DNA of 64,000 nt. Source: Arcuatula senhousia. Taxonomy: Eukaryota; Mollusca; Bivalvia; Mytilida; Mytilidae. Each line of letters opens with the position of its first letter. Within the stretch, counting starts at the first letter, position 1. Below, one piece after another: positions 33,681-45,333 of this stretch. Under the pieces are notes generated by a model, which was not told the origin of the DNA, did not search any database, and worked only from the letters and a program-made list of their open reading frames with translations. The stretch spans positions 28,425,275-28,489,274 of the forward strand of contig OZ020308.1 of assembly GCA_963971305.1 (NCBI GenBank), in the 5' to 3' direction. The translations under genes and the position numbers were made by a program.

Positions 33681-34710
33681 GTCATATTGCAATGACATTT
33701 TAAATCAACAAAGTTTGTAGGATTTATGGGACTTTATTGACGCCAAAGGTATTCTTTGTGAGGACAATTCTTCTGAGGCAGCTCAATGAATTTTGATGAA
33801 ATTGTGTAGATTTGTTTGTGATGATTTGGAGTTTATCATATCACAACAGCATCAACTTTGATCATTTTAGGTCATATGAACACATTGTGGGCACAACTTC
33901 TATGAGAGAGATTTTGGTGAAATTTTGTAAGATTGTTTGTCCATGATATGTAGTTGTTATTGCATCAGCGTATTTATTTAATAGATTTTAGTAAACTTTT
34001 AACTTTAATGGTAGTAGAGACATTGGCTACGTGTAGCAATCTTGTTTCCACAGCAGTACTCATTATACCTCCCGCTTGAAAAGTTAGGGGCCAGTATGTA
34101 GTGATAGGGGTGTGTGTCAGTGTGGGAAAGGATAGCCCAACCGCCAGTCCAAGACTGATAACTTTTTGACAGGCAGGCAAAAATTCCTAAAGGTTTGACT
34201 GGCTATATATTAAATAAAAGTCAGGACAGGTTCCTTTTTCAGCAAATTTCCTACCCTGGTGTCCGTCCATCCTGCCATTTTGTAACGTCTCCTAGATTCC
34301 TTGATGGATTTCCTGAAATTTACAAAATCTCGATGACATAAATCTAATTTAAAAGTCCGTCAAATTGATTTTTGAGGTTTCCCTTGGCCAAACCGGGACT
34401 TGGCCATTGGATGACAAGGGGTACCCATGCCTTTTCCACAACTCCTTTTTTTTCATGAAGCTTTCATCCAAGGAGGCTCGCGGGTCTAAATTTGCGCATC
34501 TTTTTTACGCAGTGGTATTGTATCCGTAAATCCTTCCAATGTCTGTAGCATCGTCACTGATTACATTAAACATCATGCCTTCTGTGCAAATTTGAAGAAA
34601 TTCTATCGTTCAGTTATCTCTGTATGCTGTGTTTTACATTAAATTCCTCATTTTCTTTATATTTTGTGTAAAAATTGCCGACATTCAAACAGTTTTTTTT
34701 TTTAATTCAT

Positions 34711-35123
34711 CGAAACTTTATCTTTACGGAAAGATTAAACACAGTTTTAATTCCGATAATTACTTAAAACATGATAATTTTAATTATAGAAGATTGATTT
34801 CCAAATTTCGACTTAGTGATCATTCTTTAGGTATAGAAGTTGGCAGATATATGAAAATACCTCGAGAGCAAAGACTCTGCAAAAAGTGTAAAAGTTTGGA
34901 TGATGAGCAACATTTCTTTTTTGAATGTGAAATAAATTCAGCCATTCGCTCAGATTTTTTAAAAGTTCTAAATGATAAACTGTCTACATTTGAATGTCTC
35001 GATACATTGAATAAACTGCTGATCATTTTAAACCCCAACCCCGAACTTGTTTGTCGTATTGGAGGCTTTATTAAACAGTCTATAGAACTCAGGGCTTCAG
35101 ATCCTTGTCAGGCAGGTTCATAA
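34711..35123 (+). pseudogene. LINE reverse transcriptase C-terminus (zf-RVT), 5'-truncated
   Basis: About 135 codons ending at TAA 35121-35123. The segment RRLISKFRLSDHSLGIEVGRY, read in two parts, and IPREQRLCKKCKSLDDEQHFFFEC show the typical LINE 3' zinc-binding block, with C-x2-C-x8-H-x4-C. The frame opens 5' without a credible start, and the upstream RT is missing, so this is a dead 5'-truncated copy. It is followed by a (TGTT)n run at 35136-35165 and an AT-rich 3' end with the hairpin-like GACCCTTACGGGTG near 35255. That arrangement is common at LINE ends in molluscs. The zinc block suggests a CR1/L2-like or similar APE-type LINE; the exact clade is not decidable here. Confidence 0.65.
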
Positions 35124-35290
35124 CATGTGTGTATGTTTGTTTGTTTGTTTGTTTGTTTGTTTGTTTTTGATTTGCGGTCTTATTATGTTTTATGTTACGC
35201 TATTGTATGATATGTTGTATTGTTTTGTATTCAATATCAATGTATGTTGATTTGACCCTTACGGGTGTAATTTCATCAAAGTTACATTTT
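35124..35290 (+). repeat. LINE 3' end with (TGTT)n run
   Basis: (TGTT)n at 35136-35165, then AT-rich sequence and GACCCTTACGGGTG. A stretch at 35350-35410 repeats 34565-34625 (TTTGCAAATTTGAAGAAATT), hinting at a second fragment. The rest up to 35738 is unassigned. Confidence 0.5.
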
Positions 35291-35738
35291 TTTTTAAATT
35301 TCATTTTTTTTTATTTGCACGGTGACCCCCTTATTTCATTGATTCAATTTGAAGAATGCATTAAAACACACATTCTTTGCAAATTTGAAGAAATTCTGTT
35401 GTTTAGATTTTTTTGATGTCATTTTTAAGCTTTTAAATTATCATTTTTCCTATATAATCTATATACAAAAGATGGGAAATAGCCTTTTTGAGAACCTTAA
35501 TAGCCGGCTTAAATTAACGGTGACCCCTATTTTTTATTGCATATTTTTGATATTTTTGATCCATACATAAAGGACTATAAATGTGCCAAATTACAGAAAA
35601 ATCTATAATTACAAATTTAGACCCTCGAGCCCCCTTTAACAATAGCTATTTGAGAACTAATTTATAGTATAAATATTTTATTTACTACTACATGTAGTAT
35701 ACACAACTATTAAATTGTCTAATTGAAGTTAGAACTCT

Positions 35739-35997
35739 GAAGTTTGAAATCTGAACTCAGTACCCTGAAGTTTGAAATCTGAACTCAGAACTCTGAAGTT
35801 TGAAATATGAACTCCGTACTGTGAAGTTTGAAATATGAACTCGGAACTCTGAAGTTTGAAATCTGAACTCAGTACTGTGAATTTTGAAATATGAACTCGG
35901 AACTCTGAAGTTTGAAATATGAATTCGGAACTCTGAAGTTTGAAATCTGAACTCAATAGTCTGAAGTTTGAAATCTGAACTCAGTACTCTGAATTTT
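35739..35997 (+). repeat. 28-bp minisatellite, about 9 units
   Basis: Head-to-tail units of the form GAAGTTTGAAATCTGAACTC plus 8 variable bases. The variable part tends to alternate between GTACTGT and GAACTCT types, giving a partial 56-bp higher order. Because 28 is not a multiple of 3, long stop-free minus frames through it are artefacts. Confidence 0.9.
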
Positions 35998-36385
35998 AAT
36001 TTAAATAAATACATAAATAAATAAATTAATTAAGATTCCAAACTTCCGGGTTCTGAGTTCACTAAATTGATTGATTTAAACATATTAATTTACCCGGGAT
36101 TGGGTAATAAGCTTATTCAACGCTTCTGTTAATACATCTTCTGCTGTATTGTTCCACAAGACTGTTCTCACTAATGTTGTGAAGAGAGAGTAAAAAATGG
36201 TCATGAAATTCTGAATTCAGAGGAGGATCGAACGAAAAACCTCAGTGTTAGTAGAAAAATGCAATAACCACTATTTCACCTCCTAAAAGTCTTAATAGTT
36301 AGGTTATGCTGTGGGCTTATACCAGACCCAAAAGCCATTGTTACCAGACGGTTTCAATTTTTCAAGTTTTGTCTGTTAACTTTTT

Positions 36386-38042
36386 AGCTCACATGGACCA
36401 AAGGTCAATGTGAGCTTAAACCATCACTTGGCCTCTGTTGTCATCGTCGTCTTTCGTCATCATTCGTCGTCCGTTAACAAATTTTCAAAAATCTCCTCCT
36501 CTGAAACTACTGAACAGAATTTAATGAAACAATAATGTTAAACAGACATCGACGATGACATCATGATACCATAATATGACAACATTTTTTGTAGTCGTGA
36601 AAATCACTGTTTTTACCTTAGAGGACCTATATGGGATTATCTGACAACTATGATCAGATAAAGATTTTTGTAGCGCTAAATAAGCTGAACATTTTAGCAA
36701 AAGCAACAGCTGTTCTCAATAGTTTTTATTTTATATGCCAAAGCATGAAAAACTGGTGAAACCTGTTTAAGTGCACAAACTTCTATAGTCTAACAAGGTG
36801 CATGTTTTTATCTGTGGGGGCAAATAAAAGTACAGTTGATTTGACTCATCTAAATTGCATCACTAATAAGTCGAGGGGAATTTATAAAAAATGCTTTATG
36901 CCAAAGAACAGGAGTTGTATGCGACACATCAACTTATGGTAATACAGCCTATTGTCAAATATCAAAAGCTCTATATCAAAGGATAAGAAATATGACCTGG
37001 TTAAGAATTACATGTAATATTAACAGTAACTTGAACTTGAGACCCTAGGTCAAGGCAAATCTGGTACGCGCCACATTCTCTCATGTTGATACATCCTGAT
37101 GTCAAATTCAAAGATCTATGCTAAAGTATATAAAAGTTACGTCCCGGACAAGACTTTAATGCAAAATTATAAGTTACTAGTATTTTACCTGGTAGTACAA
37201 CGTAAAGTTCATATGAAGGTCATGCGATACATTGTCTCATGTTGATACATCATCATGTCAAATATCAAAGCTCTTTACCAAAGGAAAAAAAAAATTCTGT
37301 CCCGAGCAAGAATTACATGTAAAATGAACAGTTATTTGACCTTGAGGTCAAAGATCAAGGTCATTTGAGGTCATCCTGGTACGTGACACATTGCTTTATG
37401 GTAATCTTAAATATTAAATCTCTATACCAAACGATCAAAAAGTTATTGCACGGACAAGTTTTGTTTTAGAAGAAGAATGGAAGAACTGACATCCCCTTTC
37501 TGGGAAGGGGAGACAAAATCACTTTTTTTACAATGAGGAGGACGAACCCTATAAATGGGAACTGTTGTTGAGCTTAATGGGATCAACATTTAAGCAAACA
37601 ATAGCTTTTCTTTATCTTTACTAGGTTTCATTCTACAAGCAAGAAACATTAAAAAACGCTATTATTCACCTTAATGGCATCATAACTTATAGAAGAGGTC
37701 ATCTAAGAACTTTAACTAGATGGAGACTTTACTTTTGCGGAACTTTTGATTTTGAAGATGAAAGTTTGCTTCAGATTATCTCTCTCTTGTACTTTTTCAA
37801 TCTAAAAACGGTTTTTGACCCATCCCCAGTCTATTTTTAGTAACGGCGGCCATGTTTTCTTGATTGATCAAAAATCAAAACATAAAGTTTGTACAGGACA
37901 TTTCAAGGATCAATCACACCAAGTTTCATTTAATTCTGTTTAATAGTTTCAGAGGAGAAGGATTTTTTTTTAATTGTTAACGGACGACAACGACGACGGA
38001 CGCCAAGTAGCTGCAATAGCTCACCTTTGGTCCAGGTGGGCT
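36386..38042. mobile_element. AGCTCAC-family element with inverted ends
   Basis: Left end AGCTCACATGGACCAAAGGT and right end (complement) AGCCCACCTGGACCAAAGGT open inverted arms alignable for over 100 bp (GGCGTCC/GTCGTCG run, CCGTTAACAA, CCTCCTCTGAAACTA). Inside are degenerate ~165-bp units (36905-37470) with GTCAAATATCAAAGCTCT and AGAATTACATGTAA. Relatives: 57950-59410 and 63495-64000. No transposase is encoded. Confidence 0.6.
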
Positions 38043-38463
38043 AAAAAGTACGAGAAATTATTGGATTTTGAAAAGAAGACTTAAGTTGTATGTATCAATT
38101 TTATATTTAGTAAGTCACCGTTTTGGCATTATCCGTCGTAACAAAATCTTTCTTTACAATTTTCTCAGCAACTACGTTCAATTCAAAGTTTAAGGCCTTC
38201 AGGATTAATTTATCTCATCTCTCTATATTTAAGATAAGTCAATTATTTTTACAAATCAAGTACATGTAGCTGATTACAATATCAAAACTGAATGAAGAAA
38301 TTACTTAAGAATTAGTTATCGTTTACATTTATTAGTCTAAAATATGACTATACATATCCAGCGCATTTTTGAGAGTGTCTAGGACTTGCTTGATGGCATT
38401 TGAATCTATTAAATTTACCAAATTGAAAAACTCGTCACAGCACTATTAATTATGTAGAGCTAT

Positions 38464-38830
38464 TTACAAATTTGTATATCTTGCATCTACTAAATGTTTC
38501 ATTTCCAGAGCGCCGATCAGTTGAGGACATTGATACATAATTTCTGGTTTCTCATCCGGTGTATTTGAAATTTTGTTTCTTCTCAGTTTGCGTAGATTCC
38601 AGTATACAACGAATTCGTTTAGCTTTAATTTTCTAGAATTAAATATGAAAAACAAGTATTTAAATACTCCTCATGAAAAATATTATTTTCGTCGTACAGA
38701 TTAGAATTCTTCAGATCCCTGGGCAACTGTATTGTCTTCTGACCAGACGATTTGCCTTTCGTAGAAATGTGCCACGTGGGTCCACTTGCGCATCACCAGG
38801 CGCACATCGCCTCTTCTTGTCCTAAGAAAT
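38464..38830 (-). pseudogene. Integrase-like transposon protein, C-terminal remnant
   Basis: The minus strand encodes DLKNSNLYDENNIFHEEY (frame 1, about 38720-38660) and then NEFVVYWNLRKLRRNKISN with PEIMYQCPQLIGA (another frame, stop at 38464). This resembles the end of a widespread invertebrate/fish rve-type integrase family, where an EL..V..WN.H.IR block is followed by G.P...Y..P. Frames change at least once. At 38822 there is an acceptor-like TTTTTATTTCTTAG, and the frame from it (RRGDVRLVMRKWTHVAHF ... GSEEF, TAA at 38703) is open for 40 codons. That may be a genuine small exon or chance. HTH-like sequence of the same family lies at 40433-40562, so the two may be one shattered copy. Confidence 0.45.
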
Positions 38831-39043
38831 AAAAACATGTACCGTGATTTTATATTTTGGTTGAAATTTCATAAAATTATGGTAAAAGCAGACCATGATA
38901 ATTTACAAAGACCGCTACACACACCGCGTGCTGTATAAGAAGATACATTGATAACAAATGACTGGTCGGTTCTTGTTATGTATATGCTATTTGGTATACA
39001 AAATCCAAAAAAAAAAATAGGGCATGTAATATGACATTAAATG

Positions 39044-39472
39044 ATACCCCGCCACGTTTTAATATCAAAAGTTCATAAAATTTGATTTCAAAGTGGCCTA
39101 TCTTGAATTTTTTTGTATCATGCTGGAAATTGAACTTGACCTGTGTTTTATTGTACTCAATAGCTGTACAAAATATCATTTGAATCCCATGACGCGTTTT
39201 CAAGTAAGTGGTCGGAAACTCAAAATTTCATGAAATTTGATTTTTCAAAGTGGCCTATCTCGAAAATTATTTTTTGGATCATGCTGGAAATCGACCTTGA
39301 CCTGTATTTTATTGTACTAAATAGCTGTGCAAAATAGCATTCAAATCCTTTGACGCATTTTCAAGTTATTGGTCGGAAACCGTCGGGGGACAGACGAACG
39401 GACGGGCGGACAGACACCGAAAAAAACTGAGGGTATAACATAAGACTCTGCCACTTCGTGTGGCGGGGTATA
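39044..39472 (-). mobile_element. ATACCCCGCCAC element, copy 1
   Basis: Ends ATACCCCGCCAC and GTGGCGGGGTAT are inverted. Inside are two ~170-bp direct units (CAAAGTGGCCTATCT, CATGCTGGAAAT, TTGACCTGT, TTTATTGTACT, AATAGCTGT) and a GGAC-rich run near 39395. Copy 2 is at 51862-52286 in the opposite orientation. Non-coding. Confidence 0.7.
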
Positions 39473-39769
39473 AAAAGTAAAAACAAATAAACAACCGGTA
39501 GTAATGGCCTAAGCAACTGAGTACAGAGAAAATCTCTGCCTTTAGTCTTCTTGCATTATTGCTCAAGGAGGTTACTATAGATTTATTCTTTCGGCTATAT
39601 GCCGCTGTAAAATTATGCATATTTTATCAGTATTTGAATCAAAACATATCGAATGGCTAAAAACCTAAAGTATTGATCTAAAAGTCCTCAAAAACTGTTT
39701 CAGAATACGACCGTTTTGATTTGAGTACTGTTCTTTGGATTTTGACTATTTTTTTTCGATCCAATGCGC

Positions 39770-39814
39770 CTGACGAGGGATTACTCCCCGAAATACATGT
39801 ATCGATATACAGCA
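39770..39814 (+). ncRNA. Hammerhead-like motif with good core
   Basis: CTGACGA, stem II GGGA/TCCC with loop TTAC, CGAAA, stem III A-TAC/GTA-T with loop AT, then C (cleavage triplet ATC). The conserved core and stems II and III are consistent; stem I pairs poorly with the immediate flanks. A degenerate relative is at 33168. Confidence 0.45.
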
Positions 39815-40114
39815 TAACCAAAAAACCGCTTTATTTGTACTATTAAAGTCATTATAGCAAGGTCTAAAGGAGCTCTCTGAACTGACGACCATGATGAAAA
39901 GATATACAGGAAAATTTGCAAGATTAAGATGTGGTCATAATGTAATGATTATGAATTTTGTAAAAAAACATACAAACAGATTTTTGATAAGTTAATCATA
40001 TAATTTACTTATTAAACTATCAGATATAGAAGTCAAAGGTCAAAAGTCGAAAGCGAAAGCAAAACATTTAATAAATGTAAGGAGCTACAAAAATTTGGAT
40101 GTTTCATAGGGGCT

Positions 40115-40252
40115 AAAACAAGTCATAATGATTATAAATAGTTATTATTCATACCATGCAGTTTGGATATAACTTATTGATCATAAAACAAGTCATAATG
40201 ATTATAAATAGTTATTATTCATACCATGCAGTTTGGATATAACTTATTGATA
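40115..40252 (+). repeat. 70-bp tandem duplication, near identical
   Basis: AAAACAAGTCATAATGATTA to ATAACTTATTGAT occurs twice head to tail without visible differences, so it is recent. Confidence 0.9.
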
Positions 40253-40432
40253 AAATCGGGAAACTCAATTTTAACTACACTTGACATATTGAATAAAACT
40301 TACCTTATATTGTTTAACACTTGTTATCTTTTCCACATAGCGTTCTGTGCTACATTGCCAAAGTTTTGAATTATTTCTAGTCCACTAGTTCGACAATATC
40401 AGCTACTGACACGAAATTTCGTCTTTTCAGGT

Positions 40433-40562
40433 CTAGTTTTTCATGACCCTTTTCAAATGAGAAAGGTGAATTCGAATATTTCGACGCATCAGCGCATTCC
40501 ACATTTCCTGCTGTGTAAATCCGTTAGCAAAATATTCGTTGAATAATTTATCCCTTTCCTCC
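40433..40562 (-). pseudogene. Integrase-family HTH remnant
   Basis: After an acceptor-like GGAAATTTTACAG, the minus strand reads EERDKLFNEYFANGFTQQEM and then RNIRIHLSHLKRVMKN before TAG (40435-40433). A shifted frame continues DLKRRNFVSVADIVELVD. The EYF..GFT..E......LKR pattern is the helix-turn-helix that precedes an rve integrase core in a repeated invertebrate transposon family. It is shortened and frameshifted. The order fits the C-terminal remnant 2 kb further along the same strand. Confidence 0.5.
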
Positions 40563-40599
40563 CTGTAAAATTTCCGATTTTTTACTTTGAAGTCTGAAG

Positions 40600-40762
40600 T
40601 GAGAAATGGTGCCTATATATACTTATAAAAAGTCTGAAGTGAGAATCTTGAACCCTGAATTCTGAAGTCTGAACTAGGAAGTCAGAATTATTGAATTCAG
40701 AAGTCCGAAATCTGAACTCCGAAGTCCAAAGTATGAAGATACCTATCGCTTTCCATAGGTTT
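40600..40762. repeat. GAAGTCTGAA-type minisatellite, inverted partner of 30967-31110
   Basis: Degenerate GAAGTCTGAACT units end in AAAGTATGAAGATACCTATC and GCTTTCCATA. The same edge, inverted, borders the Naiad 5' end at 30967-31000. It abuts the TTAA-flanked MITE on its right. Confidence 0.7.
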
Positions 40763-41189
40763 TTAAGGTTCTTCTAAATGAAAAATGGCTGCCATGCATT
40801 GTCAATACAAAACTTTCAAAAAATAAACAGCCTAGATGAAATAAGTATTTTGATAAAATTATATTGAAATGAATGTATTACAATCTTACCTAAAGCAAGC
40901 TAGAAATAATATCATATAAAAACTGTCTTTAAAGGTAAAATATTAAAGTTTTGTAAGGGTGTGCTCGAATAGTAGGATAGTAATCAGACGCACCTTACAT
41001 GTTTATGTAAATAAAATCAAATTAAGACTCATTGTGGGATTTTAAATGCTAGCTTGCTCTGGGTAATGGTAAGTTAAATCTAATTAGACAGGTTTTGAAC
41101 AAAATACATCATTTGCTTAATCTGTGTATTTTTTGAAAGTTTTGTATTGACAATGCATGGCAGCCATTTTTCATTTAGAAGAACCTTAA
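40763..41189. mobile_element. MITE with ~64-bp inverted repeats and TTAA borders
   Basis: TTAA (40763-40766) and TTAA (41186-41189) flank a 419-bp element. Its first and last ~64 bp are inverted copies with one mismatch, starting GGTTCTTCTAAATGAAAAAT. A TTAA target is characteristic of piggyBac-type transposons. No coding capacity; the near-identity of the arms suggests recent movement. Confidence 0.8.
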
Positions 41190-41696
41190 TGTTTATGAAA
41201 TCAAATCAAAATCAAATCAATGAAATTATTTGTGATGGATAGACGAGCAGATGAATAAACCGACGAAAAGCGATTATAATGATGTGTGTCTGTAGTCAAA
41301 TATAGAATAAGCAGGCCTGAAATTTTTGCTGACATATACTTTTTTTTATATCTGTCTGCTGTATTTAAGAAGCTCCTTTATGTTTTTCATTATTAAATGC
41401 ACAATGCATTGTTAAGAAATGTAATGTAATAAATGTTGTCATTAATAAAAAAAAACACGTTCAAAGGGAGATTAATCAAATTTTGAAAAATTCTACGTAA
41501 CTTAACAAAATTTTACTTATCTGTACGAAGAACAAATTACTAGTTTTATGAAATTTTGGACATTCAAAACACAAGAAAATATGTTTGTCTACCATAAACA
41601 CTGTGTGAGAGCGAAACCGGAACTTGGTACTAGTTATAGCGATGATCACAAGCTGAAAAACGTCACTGGGGTCAAGAAAATTCATTTTATCCTTAT

Positions 41697-42787
41697 TAGG
41701 GTCCGCATCAAAGATGCGGACGCCCTATAGTTTTCACTTTTCACTAGTTGTCCGTCTGTCCGTCCGTCCGTCCGTCCGTCCGTCTGTCCGTCCGTCAACA
41801 ATTCTTGTGAACAGTAAAACTCAAAAACTATTAACACCACAGTTCTGAAATTTTGTACAGCTTCTAAGTAGCATGGCATAATTTGCATATTAAATTTTCG
41901 TGCAAATCGGTTAAATATTTTTGGAAAAAACTTCATTTTTTATGGAAAATCACAGATTTTGAGAATTGGACTTTGTGAACACTAAAACTCAAAAACTGTT
42001 AACAATATAGTTATGAAACTTTGTACAGCTGCTAAGTAGCATGTCATGATTTGCATATTAAAATTTCGTGTAAATCGGTTAAATATTTTTGAAAAAAAAC
42101 TTCATTTTTTATCAAAAATCACAGATTTTGAGAATTGGACTTTGTGAACACTAAAACTCAAAAACTGTTTACAATACAGTTCTGAAACTTTGTACAACTG
42201 CGAAGTAGCATGTCATGATTTGTATATTAAATTTTAGTGCAAATCTGTTTAATATTTTTGGAAAAAACTTCATTTTTTATCTAAAATCACAGATTTTGAG
42301 AATTGGACTTTGTGAACACTAAAACTCAACAACTGTTAACATTACAGTTCTGAAACTTTGCACATCTGCTAAGTAGCATGCAATGATTTGCATATTAAAT
42401 TTTCGTGCAAATCGGATAAATTTTTTTGGAAAAAACTTCATTTTTTATCTAAAATCACAGATTTTAAGAATTGGACTTTGTGAACACTAAAACTCAACAA
42501 CTGTTAGCACTACAGTTCTGAAACTTTGCACAGCTGCTAAGTAGCATGTCATGATTTGCATATTAAAATTTCGTGCAAATCTGTTTAATATTTTTGGAAA
42601 AAAATCACAGATTTTGAGAATTGGAATTTTTGAACAATAAAACTCAAAGGCTATTGACAATACAGCTCTGAAGTTTCATACACATTCCATGGATCATGCC
42701 TTAGTGGTTATAATCACAGTAATTATAATATTGAAAACAATTAGATTTTTTGCCGCGGGGCCCTTTCTGACTTTGTCAGTAATCTAG
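41697..42787 (+). mobile_element. (GTCC)n element with 168-bp tandem array, Helentron-like
   Basis: Order: 5' hairpin GTCCGCATC-AAA-GATGCGGAC (41701-41721), a (CCGT)n run (41750-41798), five units starting GTGAACA.TAAAACTCA at 41807, 41975, 42144, 42312 and 42480 (168-169 bp) with a sixth shortened one at 42630. Then a unique segment, a 3' hairpin CTGAC-TTT-GTCAG (42767-42779) and CTAG (42784-42787). A terminal hairpin just before CTAG, the tetranucleotide run and ~160-bp units match the plan of the bivalve pearl/Helentron-associated elements. No protein is encoded. Confidence 0.7.
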
Positions 42788-43712
42788 TTTCAACCACTTT
42801 TACAAGTGCGAAAAGGAGCCATTTGAAGCATAAGATAGTGTAGAAGATGTTTGTCTTTTAACTTAGTCGTACAAAAGGTTTATATGTTAAAACGAGATGA
42901 AAAAAACATAGTACCGGCTAAAAATGAGATCGAGAGATCAAACATCATAAAATTCAATGATCTAACGCATATCTTATTGATCCAAGCTGTAAATTTTGTT
43001 CAACCTCTTTAACTATTTATAAAAATATGAGAAAAGAGGGTCTTGGGCCTGAAATTCCTCTGAAATCTTGGAAACAAAATCGCATTGGTGTACAGCAGCT
43101 TTTGAAACAAATGTACGGGTACTTGTAGGTTGGTATATTGTTTTTCTGTACGGCACTTGTGAAGATGACCATTTATGTCTTTGTTATTAGTTATATATCG
43201 CATTTCATTGTGACATACACGATATAAAAACGACTAAGAACTGTTAATAAGTGTATTGTGTCTGTAAATTACAAGAAAAAAAGACCATTCACTTCTCTGA
43301 AGGCTATTGGTCGTAATTAGTATTGTACCGAATGTAGTTCCTAAATCCCGTCCTCTCGCTGCTCACACCCACCTCTCTAATAGCATAATGTAAGTCCCAG
43401 TTCCCTCTCAATTCTGCGATTTTCATAAAAAAGGCAATATATCTTACCATTTATAGCACCGAATTAGGGATCAGAGAGGCAGAAAACGACAAAGTTTGAC
43501 TGGACAAATATCTCTACTCAAATACTAGTTGTAGTGTGCCAACCATTTGTTATGATATTAATAACCACTAAAGGATGCTTTACATTGTACGTTGTATTTA
43601 TGGTTGGTGGCCCTTACTGTTTCAGAAGAAAGGGGCAACAATGGACAAAATAAATGTTTTGAAAATAACGCTATACGCTCTTTTTTACATTCTATTCCTA
43701 TATATTCAATAG
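42788..43712. other. Unassigned stretch
   Basis: No gene or repeat recognised. Confidence 0.35.
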
Positions 43713-44330
43713 GAATTGAGATAAAGGACACTACGGATTCTATCTTGAAAGACTTTCAATGAAAACTTTTAACAGAGCTCTATGAAAAACGTGATGACTT
43801 CAACTTTCCCTTCTTGTGTAGCAACATTCCGTCCGCTCCAGCTTATTACGTATCGCAATTGATTCGTTACTCTGGAGCTTGCGGGACTTTCATCGATTTC
43901 TTTGGCAGAACGTCAAGTCCGACAAAAAAATTGGTTACACAGGTTTGTGTTGCTCCTCATTTGCTGTCTTCACTCAATAAATTTTATGTTAGAAATCATG
44001 CACTCATAAACAAATATGGGATTTCAATCTCTTAGATGAGTGCAGATGTTGGTCTGTCATCCTTAAGCGGATTTGATAAACCGAATTGACAGAACTTGGC
44101 AGCGCGGCGGATGTGCTATAGCAAGTAGGAGCTGCTTACTCTTCCAGAGCATCTGCTTTCACTCAGGGTACGACTTGATTCCGCGTTGTTGTTCGCTTTT
44201 CAGGTTTTTTGTTATATTTGTGTTATATGTTTCTGTTTTTCGTCCTGCTTTCGTTGGTTTTCACTGGTTTGTCTATGTCCTTTTGGACGATTGACATTCG
44301 GGTGCCCCTTTGGTACTTCTGCTTCCTTTA
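43713..44330 (+). pseudogene. 5'-truncated Naiad copy: RT C-terminus plus 3' tail
   Basis: Starts abruptly within the RT (IEIKDTTDS), loses about 20 residues around an in-frame TGA, and resumes at LYEKRDDFNF. From there CSNIPSAPAYYVSQLIRYSG to NKYGISIS parallels the C-terminus of the element at 28127, ending at TAG 44033-44035. The tail (GTGCTATAGCAAGTAGGAGC to CCCTTTGGTACTTCTGC) matches the other Naiad tails but is more diverged. This is an older, dead insertion. Confidence 0.8.
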
Positions 44331-44649
44331 TATGATTGTGTACAGATTATCAATGTTTAGCCTTTGTATTTCATTCAAAAATATGATTTTTACATAAACT
44401 AAATGATTCAACGGATTTAATGTATCCTGTACCGTTACAATGCTATAGGGTGTCCTAGTTGGTTTAAATTTTTATGTAAACTCATCTTACTTCAGGTGGA
44501 AATTGGCTTGCGTTAACGCCATGCATATGCATTTAAAATACTCCGACACCGAACAACAAAAAGAAGGTCTCGTCGGAAAAAATCTAAATGTTGACGGATT
44601 TACTTTAAAAAATATATTCGTCAAGTAAGTGCGCGAGTGAATTGATGTT

Positions 44650-45085
44650 ATATGCTCTTGCAACGTTATATAAGTTATCTAAGACGATGATAAAAAATAG
44701 GATGCGGTGGGAAACAAAGGAACAGTCAAAAATTGTAAAACCACAGGGAAATGCCGGGAGATATAGGTAGGTGCGGACAATTTAGCCTATGTGGCGCACT
44801 AATTAGCGGTCAAAACAATTAGAATACAGATCTTTTACGTGCATGAAGTGTGACATTCTCGACTTACATTGGCCAACTTTGGTCAGCGGTCATGTTTTCG
44901 GTATTATAGACCTGAAAACCCCTCCGGACGAGGGCCACCCTTTTCAACCACCTAGGATTCACCCTTTGGTCGATCTGTGGGCTGATCACTTGCACCGATG
45001 TTAATATCGCAAGACCCTTACTCGCCTTTTACGACATGCTAGAATCTACAGCGGGCCTTTTCAACTCCCAGCCCACATACGAGAC
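44650..45085 (-). mobile_element. SINE copy, inverted
   Basis: On the minus strand it contains GGGTTTTCAGGTCTATAATA, TGACCAAAGTTGGCCAATGT, CATGCACGTAAAAGA and CCTTTGTTTCCCACC in the order of the SINE at 6540-6790. The head side (45000-45085) is present but diverged. Confidence 0.6.
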
Positions 45086-45333
45086 TTTAAAGGTGTTTCA
45101 TCACTAAGTAAAGGGCAGATACATGTATGTGCTTTTAGTTTAAGGGTCGAAGCATTTAAAAATATTGGTTGTTATGGCAGCATGAAACCTGGATTAACAA
45201 GTATAATATCTTTTGAGATGCCTCTACTAAGTCCGGACTCTTGTGGTCTTGAATTTTTCTTGTATTTCTTGTTTTTTGTTCCGTTCTAGTAAAATGTAAT
45301 GATATGAAATATAGAGGAGAATATCGTATATAT

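Noticed and set aside
35729..36014. Two minus-strand frames of 75 and 85 codons with repeating FRFQTSEF-type peptides
   Set aside because: They are stop-free read-through of the 28-bp minisatellite in several frames, not genes.
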